Positions 1 through 4,984 of a stretch of 5,602 nt of DNA are shown here, piece after piece (position 1 is the first letter of the stretch; each line of letters opens with the position of its first letter). Below the pieces are notes generated by a model. That model made no database searches. It was not told the origin of the DNA and saw only the letters and a list, made by a program, of their open reading frames with translations. A program made the position numbers and the translations under genes. The DNA is from Clostridia bacterium (GTDB lineage: Bacteria; Bacillota; Clostridia; Christensenellales; UBA1242), in the NCBI GenBank assembly GCA_028702545.1, contig JAQVOQ010000058.1:1-5602 (forward strand), written 5' to 3'.

Positions 1-1
1 G

Positions 2-394
2 CTTTTAAAAGTAGGTGCTTATATCGCTTTATTTTTTACTTTAAACGAACTTTTAGTCAACTACTCAGTTTTTGAATTTTTAACTAAATTGTTTATTCCA
101 ATCTTTAATTTTTTAAAATTAGATTTAGCACTGATTACGCCGATATTTAAAGGAATAATTGAAGTAACAAATGGCTGTTTTGCCGTTTCTAATTTGTCCA
201 AAAATTTGCAACTTAGCACAATTATTTGTACTGCCTTAATATCGTTTGGTGGCTTTTCAGTGCATTTTCAGTCGCTGAGTTTTTTAAAAGAATGCAAAAT
301 AAACAAAGACTTTTACTTTTTGCAAAAAATTACGCATTCCATTTTTAGTATTATTATTTGCTACGCACTAATAGCAGTGTTCCATATCCTTTAA
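2..394 (+). CDS. ylbJ: Sporulation integral membrane protein YlbJ, C-terminal part (5' truncated)
   Basis: The reading frame is open from the first bases of the window to the TAA at 392-394, giving 130 residues of a longer protein; the N-terminal two thirds lie to the left. A TTG at position 89 lies mid-helix and is not a start. The visible part is hydrophobic, with helices at about residues 8-25, 29-45, 72-88 and 108-127. The segment G-I-I-E-V-T-N-G followed about 30 residues later by I-S-F-G-G-F-S-V-H-F-Q matches the end of the nucleoside-recognition (Gate) fold of YlbJ, whose family typically shows GLLE-T-G and GFGG-SVH-Q there. In Bacillus subtilis YlbJ is a SigE-dependent mother-cell membrane protein needed for the spore cortex; its substrate is unknown to me. 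The assignment rests on this C-terminal motif only, so a related Gate-domain permease is the main alternative. The gene converges on the next one over a shared terminator. Confidence 0.75.
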   Translation, partial: LLKVGAYIALFFTLNELLVNYSVFEFLTKLFIPIFNFLKLDLALITPIFKGIIEVTNGCFAVSNLSKNLQLSTIICTALISFGGFSVHFQSLSFLKECKINKDFYFLQKITHSIFSIIICYALIAVFHIL

Positions 395-420
395 AAAACT
401 AGCCGAGGCTAGCTTTTGAT
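394..420. terminator. Bidirectional intrinsic terminator between ylbJ and the 266-residue gene
   Basis: A CTAGC/GCTAG stem (399-403 with 408-412) closes a CGAG loop. It is flanked on the left by six A (393-398) and on the right by TTTT (414-417) followed by more T. The A and T runs extend the stem after one A-C mismatch and supply a U-run in either direction. It begins at the ylbJ stop codon and lies just beyond the stop of the minus-strand gene at 423, so it can serve both convergent genes. Confidence 0.75.
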
Positions 421-422
421 TT

Positions 423-1223
423 TTATTTCTTAGAATAATAATTTAATATAACATCTTTTAATTCTTCATATACGAAGTAGATAGAATGAACTTTTTTTGC
501 CAAATGTTCAAAACTTACAAGTAATGCATTTAAAATTTTTAGGTCCTGATATTTATTAGCATATATCATAGCTTTTAAAATAAAAATTAAATCATCTTTC
601 AATACTCTTTTTATTTTAGGGTCATGTTCAACTAATTGCAATAAGTGTTTTTCTATTTTTTCTAACTCTTCAAATAACTCTTGCTCCTTAGTTTTAACTT
701 CTGGGACAAATTCTGGTTGCTCTTCTTCAATTAATTCTTCTTGCGCTTGTGCTTCTAGCTGCTTAATTAACTCTTCATTATTTTCCTTGCTTAAACCAAA
801 ATATTTTGCCACAGTGTCACGAAGTGGTGTTAAAACGATGTCAGCAAAAGCTTTATAATCACCTTTATTGTCAAGCGTTGGAAAATTTTCCTTAATAAAC
901 TCGTAAAAATCAATGTTTTTATTATCAAATTCCACTAGTAAGCAAAAGCTTAAAGCCGTTGCTTCACGCTCGCTTGATGGAAGTTTAAAAACTCCACCAT
1001 TAAATCTATTTTTAATTTCAGCCTTTCTTAACTCTTTTTCAAAATTAAAATTAATCAATTGTTCTTGCACAAAATGAAACAAAGACGAACTCGCCTCAAT
1101 TTTAGTAAGCACTTCATTAATCTTAACATCTGCCAAAATAAACTTGCCATGCACTAAATTATTTATACTGCTAATAAAATCGGCAACTTTAGTTAATTCT
1201 TGCACTTTATAATTTGCTTCCAT
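423..1223 (-). CDS. Conserved-looking protein of unknown function, 266 residues, acidic linker
   Basis: I do not recognise a named family. The protein is soluble, with no signal peptide and no membrane helix. Residues 1-148 form a largely helical N-terminal domain, including R-F-N-G-G-V-F-K-L-P (73-82) followed by a hydrophobic helix A-L-S-F-C-L-L-V-E-F-D (90-100). Residues 150-195 are very rich in Glu and Gln with a short E-F-V-P-E-V break, and look like a flexible or coiled linker. Residues 200-264 are again helical (repeated L/I, K, Y). The ATG at 1223 is supported by AGGGAG with an 8-nt spacing and by an extended -10 promoter about 25 nt further upstream. No Cys or His cluster, nucleotide-binding loop or catalytic motif is visible. 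It is divergent from the DUF4364 gene and ends at the shared terminator with ylbJ. Length, clean ORF, RBS and promoter make it a real gene; function is unknown. Confidence 0.85.
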   Translation of the reverse strand: MEANYKVQELTKVADFISSINNLVHGKFILADVKINEVLTKIEASSSLFHFVQEQLINFNFEKELRKAEIKNRFNGGVFKLPSSEREATALSFCLLVEFDNKNIDFYEFIKENFPTLDNKGDYKAFADIVLTPLRDTVAKYFGLSKENNEELIKQLEAQAQEELIEEEQPEFVPEVKTKEQELFEELEKIEKHLLQLVEHDPKIKRVLKDDLIFILKAMIYANKYQDLKILNALLVSFEHLAKKVHSIYFVYEELKDVILNYYSKK

Positions 1224-1245
1224 AAAAACATCTCCCTAATAATTA

Positions 1246-1272
1246 ATTATAACATATATTGTATTTTAACAA
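1246..1272 (-). promoter_or_regulatory. Extended -10 promoter of the 266-residue gene
   Basis: Read on the minus strand, TGT-TATAAT occupies 1254-1246, a TGN-extended consensus -10. The -35 is poor: the best fit is TTGTTA at 1272-1267 with a short 15-nt spacer, so recognition would rely on the extended -10. The predicted transcript start is about 15-18 nt upstream of the start codon, and AGGGAG lies within that short leader. Confidence 0.65.
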
Positions 1273-1335
1273 AAACTTTTAATCAAAATATTTTCATATT
1301 CGCTCGTTAATTTTAAAAAATGTATAATTCAAATT

Positions 1336-1399
1336 TGTTTACTTTTTTAAAACATTTATGCTATAATTTAAGCGTAAAAACAAACAAAGGAAGTAAACA
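1336..1399. repeat. 9-bp inverted repeat bracketing the DUF4364 promoter
   Basis: TGTTTACTT at 1336-1344 is the exact reverse complement of AAGTAAACA at 1391-1399. The left arm covers the -35 region; the right arm covers the end of the ribosome binding site and the spacer before the TTG start. The 46-bp separation and the position of the left arm upstream of the predicted transcript start mean it cannot be an RNA hairpin, so if functional it is a pair of DNA sites. In DNA this AT-rich a chance 9-bp match within the intergenic region is quite possible. Confidence 0.35.
1338..1367 (+). promoter_or_regulatory. Extended -10 sigma-A promoter of the DUF4364 gene
   Basis: TGC-TATAAT at 1359-1367 is a consensus extended -10. 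TTTACT at 1338-1343 is a 4/6 match to TTGACA with an 18-bp spacer. The predicted start near 1374 gives a leader of about 27 nt containing the ribosome binding site AAAGGAAG (1386-1393). Confidence 0.75.
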
Positions 1400-1401
1400 T
1401 T

Positions 1402-1938
1402 TTGGATTTTGTTGCAGATTCTACTGTAAATAAGCTAATTCTACTATTTGTCTTAGATAAAATGGAAATTCCACTTACCGAAAACTCTATTGTAGACATT
1501 GCAACTAGCCGTAATAATTGGCTTAATTACATGGACTGCAAGGATGTTTTGTGGCAGTTAATTGAAGTTGGCTTTGTTTATAAAACTCTAGACGGAAATA
1601 CCGCTGAGAGTCGTTATAACATAACTTATGAGGGCAGAAACTGTCTTTCTCATTTCTTTTTAAAAATTCCTTCGTCCTTACGAGAAGAAATTACGGCCTT
1701 TGCCAAAAATAATAGAATGCACTTTAAAAGAGCACAGGAATATGTTGGAGACTATTTTAAAAATGCCGATGGCTCACATACGGCCGTTTTAAGAATAAGA
1801 GAACCCCTAGAACCACAAAATATGTTTGAAATTAAAATAAAAATGCCAACTAGGCATGCAGCTATTATAGCTGTTAAAAAATGGAAAGAAAAAGCACCTA
1901 ATATTTATGAAAATATTTATGAATTATTAGTTGAATAA
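1402..1938 (+). CDS. DUF4364 family protein, winged-helix-like
   Basis: The 178-residue length and sequence match the DUF4364 family of Clostridia: the opening D-F-x-x-D-S with N-K-L-I-L-L-F-V-L-D-K-M (10-21), L-T-E-N (25-28), N-N-W-x-N-Y-M-D-C-K (38-47), Y-N-I-T-x-E-G-R (72-79), I-P-S-S-L-R-E-E-I (89-97) and D-Y-F-K-N-A-D-G (117-124). Residues 8-82 read as a winged helix-turn-helix: three helices, then a basic Y-K-T-L to E-G-R hairpin like a wing. The C-terminal 90 residues form a mixed alpha/beta domain. Its molecular role is not established; DNA binding is inferred from the fold pattern. The start is TTG at 1402, chosen because AAAGGAAG lies 8 nt upstream, the extended -10 is just before it, and family members begin at this point. 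There is no competing ATG. It stands alone between its promoter and a plus-strand terminator. Confidence 0.9.
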   Translation: MDFVADSTVNKLILLFVLDKMEIPLTENSIVDIATSRNNWLNYMDCKDVLWQLIEVGFVYKTLDGNTAESRYNITYEGRNCLSHFFLKIPSSLREEITAFAKNNRMHFKRAQEYVGDYFKNADGSHTAVLRIREPLEPQNMFEIKIKMPTRHAAIIAVKKWKEKAPNIYENIYELLVE

Positions 1939-1943
1939 ATAAT

Positions 1944-1980
1944 AAAAAAGTTTACGCATATTGTAAGCTTTTTTTATTTT
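1944..1980 (+). terminator. Terminator of the DUF4364 gene
   Basis: A 12-bp stem (1944-1955 with 1963-1974) has arms AAAAAAGTTTAC and GTAAGCTTTTTT and a 7-nt loop, followed by more T. One pair (1951/1967) is U-G in the plus-strand transcript but would be an A-C mismatch on the minus strand, so the hairpin is best formed in the direction of the DUF4364 gene. It starts 5 nt after the stop codon. Confidence 0.85.
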
Positions 1981-1985
1981 AAAAG

Positions 1986-2012
1986 CACAAAAAAACTGCC
2001 AAATGGCAGTTG
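1986..2012 (-). terminator. Terminator of the 77-residue membrane protein gene
   Basis: AACTGCC (1994-2000) and GGCAGTT (2005-2011) form a perfect 7-bp stem with a 4-nt loop. On the minus strand the second arm runs into a stretch of T (complement of the A run 1989-1995). It lies 12 nt past the stop at 2023. A run of eight T follows at 2017-2024 on the plus strand, so it may also catch readthrough from DUF4364. Confidence 0.8.
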
Positions 2013-2022
2013 TATGTTTTTT

Positions 2023-2256
2023 TTACTCAATTACTATAACTATTAACGCAACCAAAATCAATACTAAGCCAAATGACTTAAAAGCGATTATAATCCTATC
2101 ATTAGGATCAACATAAGAAGTCTTTCGCACCATACGAGCAAATCTTGTGGCGATTAAACTAAACGAAACACCTACAATAGCTAGAACGATACCTAAGATA
2201 ACATTGATCATAGTTAGTCTTTCTAGCAAACTAGTGCTTAATAAAAAATTCAACAT
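2023..2256 (-). CDS. Small two-helix membrane protein, unknown function (77 residues)
   Basis: Two membrane helices are predicted: about residues 17-37 (I-N-V-I-L-G-I-V-L-A-I-V-G...) and 57-76 (I-A-F-K-S-F-G-L-V-L-I-L-V-A...). They are joined by a basic loop R-F-A-R-M-V-R-K (38-45) and D-P-N-D (50-53). The positive-inside rule puts the loop in the cytoplasm and both ends outside. Residues 1-15 are a short hydrophobic leader; a start at Met16 is possible but its upstream sequence has only a weak AGAAAG. The ATG at 2256 has AGGAG with a 7-nt spacing and is preferred. I have an impression of similar small proteins in Clostridia but cannot name a family. A perfect-consensus promoter and its own terminator make this a real, probably well expressed, single-gene unit. 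It could be a structural or regulatory membrane peptide; nothing suggests a toxin-antitoxin pair, since no partner gene is adjacent. Confidence 0.8.
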   Translation of the reverse strand: MLNFLLSTSLLERLTMINVILGIVLAIVGVSFSLIATRFARMVRKTSYVDPNDRIIIAFKSFGLVLILVALIVIVIE

Positions 2257-2287
2257 TCTTATTCTCCTAATAATAACTAAGTAATTT

Positions 2288-2316
2288 ATTATAAAATAAT
2301 TAAGTAGCTATGTCAA
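2288..2316 (-). promoter_or_regulatory. Perfect-consensus sigma-A promoter of the 77-residue gene
   Basis: On the minus strand TTGACA (2316-2311) and TATAAT (2293-2288) both match consensus at all six positions with the optimal 17-bp spacer. The predicted start near 2281 leaves a leader of about 25 nt carrying AGGAG at 2268-2264. It is the only promoter in the window with both hexamers perfect. Confidence 0.9.
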
Positions 2317-2423
2317 GTCTAAAACAAAAAAAATATTAAATTTTGTGTTAAAAAATATTTGGTTATATAATCATAACATTGTAATTTTGAACTTTTTAAC
2401 TAATAGTTTTTATAAAATTATTT

Positions 2424-2458
2424 AAAAAAAAGTAACACAATAAGAATTACTTTTTATA
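2424..2458. terminator. Terminator downstream of the phosphatidyltransferase gene, possibly two-way
   Basis: AAAAAGTAA (2427-2435) pairs with TTACTTTTT (2447-2455), 9 bp around an 11-nt loop. On the minus strand the stem runs into eight T (complement of 2424-2431), suitable for ending the gene whose stop is at 2474. The symmetric A and T runs would also allow termination on the plus strand. The stem is weak (only two G-C pairs). Confidence 0.6.
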
Positions 2459-2473
2459 TTAAATAAATTATCA

Positions 2474-3001
2474 TTAATACTCTTTTTTTACTTTTAAAGC
2501 ATAAGTAATTATAGAAATAAATACAAGCACCACACTAATATAAATAAAAATTAAATGAGCAGGTGCAATATAACTATAAAAAAAACAAAGTGTTAAGGCG
2601 AACATATTAAAGAATCCTGCTAACTTTCCAAAAACGTTGCTGCTAACCACATAATTTTTTTTAAACAATACAGCACTAGTAATAATTAGTAATGCATCAA
2701 AACTAACCATAACAATAAGCACCCATAAAGGTAAAATATTAGCGACAACAAATACTGCAATAGTAGATAATCTTAAAGTTTTATCCGCTAGCGGGTCAAG
2801 TACTTTTCCAAGGTTAGAAATTGAGTTGAATCGTCTAGCAATATAGCCATCTAAAATATCAGTTAGTCCTGCAATTACAAAAATAGCAAGCGCCAGCATC
2901 TCGTTAACATAAAAAAAAGTTACAACAAAAATCGGAACTAAAAATAGCCTCAATAACGTTAATATGTTTGGTACTGTAAAAATTTTATTGCTATTTTTCA
3001 T
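2474..3001 (-). CDS. CDP-alcohol phosphatidyltransferase (PgsA-like)
   Basis: A membrane enzyme of 175 residues that transfers a phosphatidyl group from CDP-diacylglycerol to an alcohol, releasing CMP. The complete family signature is present: D48-x2-D51-G52-x2-A55-R56-x8-G65-x3-D69-x3-D73, whose Asp residues bind the metal ions and the nucleotide. It begins with T-V-P-N-I-L-T-L-L-R (9-18), as in phosphatidylglycerophosphate synthases and CDP-alcohol-type cardiolipin synthases, and has about six membrane helices. The likely product is phosphatidylglycerol phosphate, the entry to anionic lipids, but sequence after the signature (D-K-T-L-R-L-S) departs from the D-K-L-L-V of classical PgsA, so the acceptor alcohol is not settled. 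The ATG at 3001 has GGAG with a 7-nt spacing. It lies 87 nt downstream of the YkvI-type gene but has its own strong promoter in that gap. Confidence 0.88.
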   Translation of the reverse strand: MKNSNKIFTVPNILTLLRLFLVPIFVVTFFYVNEMLALAIFVIAGLTDILDGYIARRFNSISNLGKVLDPLADKTLRLSTIAVFVVANILPLWVLIVMVSFDALLIITSAVLFKKNYVVSSNVFGKLAGFFNMFALTLCFFYSYIAPAHLIFIYISVVLVFISIITYALKVKKEY

Positions 3002-3032
3002 AATTTATCTCCACTCAAGCTTTTGTAAATTA

Positions 3033-3061
3033 ATTATAGCACAGGTTATTTTTTTTGTGTA
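3033..3061 (-). promoter_or_regulatory. Extended -10 sigma-A promoter of the phosphatidyltransferase gene
   Basis: On the minus strand TGC-TATAAT (3041-3033) is a consensus extended -10. TACACA (3061-3056) is a 4/6 -35 with a 17-bp spacer that contains a run of eight A. It lies entirely in the gap after the YkvI-type gene, so the phosphatidyltransferase can be transcribed on its own even if readthrough occurs. Confidence 0.8.
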
Positions 3062-3088
3062 GCATTTAGTAAAAATTTACTTTTAAAT

Positions 3089-4144
3089 TTATTCTAACTC
3101 ATTAATTTTTTGGCGATTTTTATAGTAGTAAGCTATTACACCCACTATAAAGACTAAACCAAATACGCCTTCAATTGGATAGAAAAATTGAACGATATTA
3201 GAAAACCCTAACCTACTAACTATAAAAGCTAGTGTTACAATAATAGAAATTGCTATAAGTTTATCTTTAATAAATTGAATTAACCAGTTGTTAACGGCAA
3301 AACTAGCAGCAATTGCAGTAGTAAAAATGCCAAATAAAATAACAAGGCTATAAATTGCGCCTGTAACCTCGCCCATGCTATAAGCAATTCGTATCATCGG
3401 CATATCAGAAGTTGCTATAAGATTGGAACTATTTAGTATTGCTATTAATACAATTCCTACACATATAGTAATTAAAATCATTGAATAAATGGCTATTTTT
3501 GCAGCACCCTTATTATTTATCATTGCACCAATTTCTGCAACTATAATACCCACTGTAAACATATTCATACAAACATATAAAAGCACCGAAAAAACTCCCG
3601 TACCAAAATTAATAAAACTTACTTCAACCCCTAGGTCAACTACTCCTAAATTGCCAAATATTAAAAAACTAGCTGCAATTCCTATAACTAAAACTATAAT
3701 AATAGGCACTATAATGGAGTTTACTTGCAACAAACTTTTTAAGCCACCCATTACAATAAGCACTATTAAAAAGCAAAGTATAATTGAAAAATAAGGAAAT
3801 GAATAATCAACGAATACATCCGTAGCAAGAGCGTCAACGCCTGCAAGCATAGCAAATGTAGAAATAAACAAACTTAAAATAACAATGGCATCAATTACTT
3901 TTGAATATTTTTTAAAAATAGGTGTTGTGATATCATTTACTGCTTTTGGCTTAATAAATCTCCCCACTCTTACAAAAATATAAATTATATAAAATATTAA
4001 AAATGCCATAAGCACCAACAAAATAGATGAAAAATTGCTATAATCTAAAAAAAATGTTGCAATCTCTTTACCAGAAGCAAAACCGGCACCTATTACGATA
4101 CCTAATATTAAAAATGCTGTTTTAAGTGCTATTTTATTTGCCAT
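3089..4144 (-). CDS. YkvI-family membrane protein, probable LeuT-fold transporter
   Basis: A very hydrophobic protein of 351 residues with about ten membrane helices (roughly 8-25, 39-60, 83-106, 117-133, 142-164, 177-203, 215-238, 258-283, 291-309 and 318-340). The first helix carries G-I-V-I-G-A-G-F-A-S-G-K-E-I-A-T-F-F (15-32), the hallmark of the YkvI group (COG3949) within the amino acid-polyamine-cation superfamily; the Gly-rich break resembles the unwound first helix that holds substrate and ion in LeuT-fold carriers. Substrate is unknown for the family as I know it; an amino acid or related small molecule with Na+ or H+ coupling is inference. Length is normal. The ATG at 4144 has a moderate GTGAG with an 8-nt spacing. 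An extended -10 promoter with an overlapping inverted repeat lies upstream. No obvious terminator separates it from the phosphatidyltransferase gene, so some readthrough into that gene is likely. Confidence 0.85.
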   Translation of the reverse strand: MANKIALKTAFLILGIVIGAGFASGKEIATFFLDYSNFSSILLVLMAFLIFYIIYIFVRVGRFIKPKAVNDITTPIFKKYSKVIDAIVILSLFISTFAMLAGVDALATDVFVDYSFPYFSIILCFLIVLIVMGGLKSLLQVNSIIVPIIIVLVIGIAASFLIFGNLGVVDLGVEVSFINFGTGVFSVLLYVCMNMFTVGIIVAEIGAMINNKGAAKIAIYSMILITICVGIVLIAILNSSNLIATSDMPMIRIAYSMGEVTGAIYSLVILFGIFTTAIAASFAVNNWLIQFIKDKLIAISIIVTLAFIVSRLGFSNIVQFFYPIEGVFGLVFIVGVIAYYYKNRQKINELE

Positions 4145-4167
4145 TTTTAATTCTCACTTTTGCAATA

Positions 4168-4189
4168 AATCTTATATTTAAGTAAGATT
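4168..4189. repeat. Operator-like inverted repeat at the YkvI-gene promoter
   Basis: AATCTTA (4168-4174) and TAAGATT (4183-4189) are perfect 7-bp arms separated by 8 bp. The right arm overlaps the -10 hexamer and the predicted transcript start falls inside the dyad, so it is placed like a repressor operator, not like a leader hairpin. The AT-rich background makes coincidence possible. Confidence 0.4.
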
Positions 4190-4215
4190 CTATCACATTA
4201 TATTATTTTGAGCAA
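4187..4215 (-). promoter_or_regulatory. Promoter of the YkvI-family gene
   Basis: On the minus strand TTGCTC (4215-4210, 4/6) and TAGAAT (4192-4187, 5/6) are 17 bp apart, and TGA directly before TAGAAT gives an extended -10. It lies between the terminator of the preceding gene and the ATG at 4144. A TATAAT also occurs 7 bp upstream of this -10 but has no matching -35. Confidence 0.65.
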
Positions 4216-4237
4216 AAGTAATAGAATAAATTAAACA

Positions 4238-4273
4238 AAATAAAAAACAGCTTTAATATATAAGCCGTTTTTT
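4238..4273 (-). terminator. Terminator of the trmK/zinc-ribbon unit
   Basis: On the minus strand, AAAAAACGGCTT (4273-4262) pairs with AAGCTGTTTTTT (4253-4242), 12 bp including one G-U wobble, around an 8-nt loop, and the U run continues. The wobble would be an A-C mismatch in the plus-strand transcript, so the hairpin is built for minus-strand transcription. It begins 15 nt past the stop at 4289 and separates this unit from the YkvI-type gene. Confidence 0.88.
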
Positions 4274-4288
4274 GTTTTTTATAAAAAA

Positions 4289-4984
4289 TTATTTATCATA
4301 AATTATTCTTCTGCAATTTTCGCAACGAATATAACTGTTTTGTTTGATACGCTCTAGGGTGCTACTAGGAAGATTAGTCCTACAACCTCCACATGCTTTA
4401 TCGTTTAAACTAACTATCATAGGAAAAACGCCATCTTTTCTAAGTTCTCTATACTTTTCAAAAAGTTCTGGATCTAGGTCTTTTTCCATAGCTTTTAATT
4501 TTTTTTGCATTTTTTCTATTTTTGGTTTTGCAACTTGTACATATTCATCATATTGTTTTTTATGTTCTTTATGTTTTTGACGAGCTATGTGAACTTTCTT
4601 TTTAGTCGTTTCAAACTCAGCTAATATGCGTTTAACTTTTTCGTTTTCGCCAAACAACCTTTTTTCAAGTTCTTTTAAATTTTTACTCGCACCTGTTATT
4701 TTTTGCTCTAATTCTTTCAATTCTACGTCATCTAGTTTAGCAATATCTTGTTTTGATAATTTTTCAACCAAACTTATGCCTTTTAACTCAACTTCTTGAA
4801 GTTTTGCAATTTCCTTAACTAGTTTCTCTGCTTCTTCATTTAGCTGTTTTGTGCGCTCGGTAGCATTTTTTACAAACATAATCATTAAATTTGCTTGTTT
4901 TTTGTTTTCGTTACTTTCAAACTCTTTTTCAAGTTTTATTAACTCACCATCTAAATTTTGGTAATCTAAAATTTTATCTATCAT
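4289..4984 (-). CDS. C4-type zinc-ribbon protein with long coiled coil (COG1579 type)
   Basis: A soluble protein of 231 residues. Residues 1-165 are almost entirely charged helix (Lys, Glu, Leu heptads) with one break near 65-85, predicting an antiparallel coiled-coil hairpin. The C-terminus is a zinc ribbon: C198-G-G-C201 and C221-E-N-C224, 19 residues apart, ending R-R-I-I-Y. The intervening M-I-V-S-L-N and L-P-S-S complete the pattern of the COG1579/zf-RING_7 family, described as possibly nucleic acid binding; its precise role is not known. Length is usual for the family (about 230-250). The ATG at 4984 shares its A with the TAA of trmK (TAATG), and AGAGAGG within trmK gives a 7-nt spacing, so the two are translationally coupled. 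In many Clostridia it follows trmK and nif3; here nif3 is missing from between them. Confidence 0.9.
   Translation of the reverse strand: MIDKILDYQNLDGELIKLEKEFESNENKKQANLMIMFVKNATERTKQLNEEAEKLVKEIAKLQEVELKGISLVEKLSKQDIAKLDDVELKELEQKITGASKNLKELEKRLFGENEKVKRILAEFETTKKKVHIARQKHKEHKKQYDEYVQVAKPKIEKMQKKLKAMEKDLDPELFEKYRELRKDGVFPMIVSLNDKACGGCRTNLPSSTLERIKQNSYIRCENCRRIIYDK

Noticed and set aside
89..394. ylbJ fragment as a complete 101-residue protein starting at TTG 89
   Set aside because: The same frame is open to the left edge and its upstream translation is membrane-helix sequence that continues the family, so the gene is simply cut by the window.
1300..1328. Second TATAAT (1323-1328) as an additional DUF4364 promoter
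   Set aside because: No acceptable -35 lies 16-18 bp upstream, and the extended -10 at 1359-1367 is better placed.
3068..3081. 14-bp palindrome AGTAAA-AA-TTTACT upstream of the phosphatidyltransferase promoter
   Set aside because: It is made only of common AT-rich words, is not followed by a U run and shares just AAGTAA-like words with other intergenic regions; such matches are expected by chance at this base composition.
3489..3794. Plus-strand open frame of 101 codons opposite the YkvI-family gene
   Set aside because: It is antisense to a well-supported membrane protein, has low-complexity Ile/Thr/Pro-rich content typical of a mirrored hydrophobic gene, and no ribosome binding site or promoter that I can see.
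4344..4580. Plus-strand open frame of 78 codons opposite the zinc-ribbon gene
   Set aside because: Its Ser/Phe/Cys-rich translation is what the complement of a Lys/Glu-rich coiled-coil gene gives; no independent signals support it.
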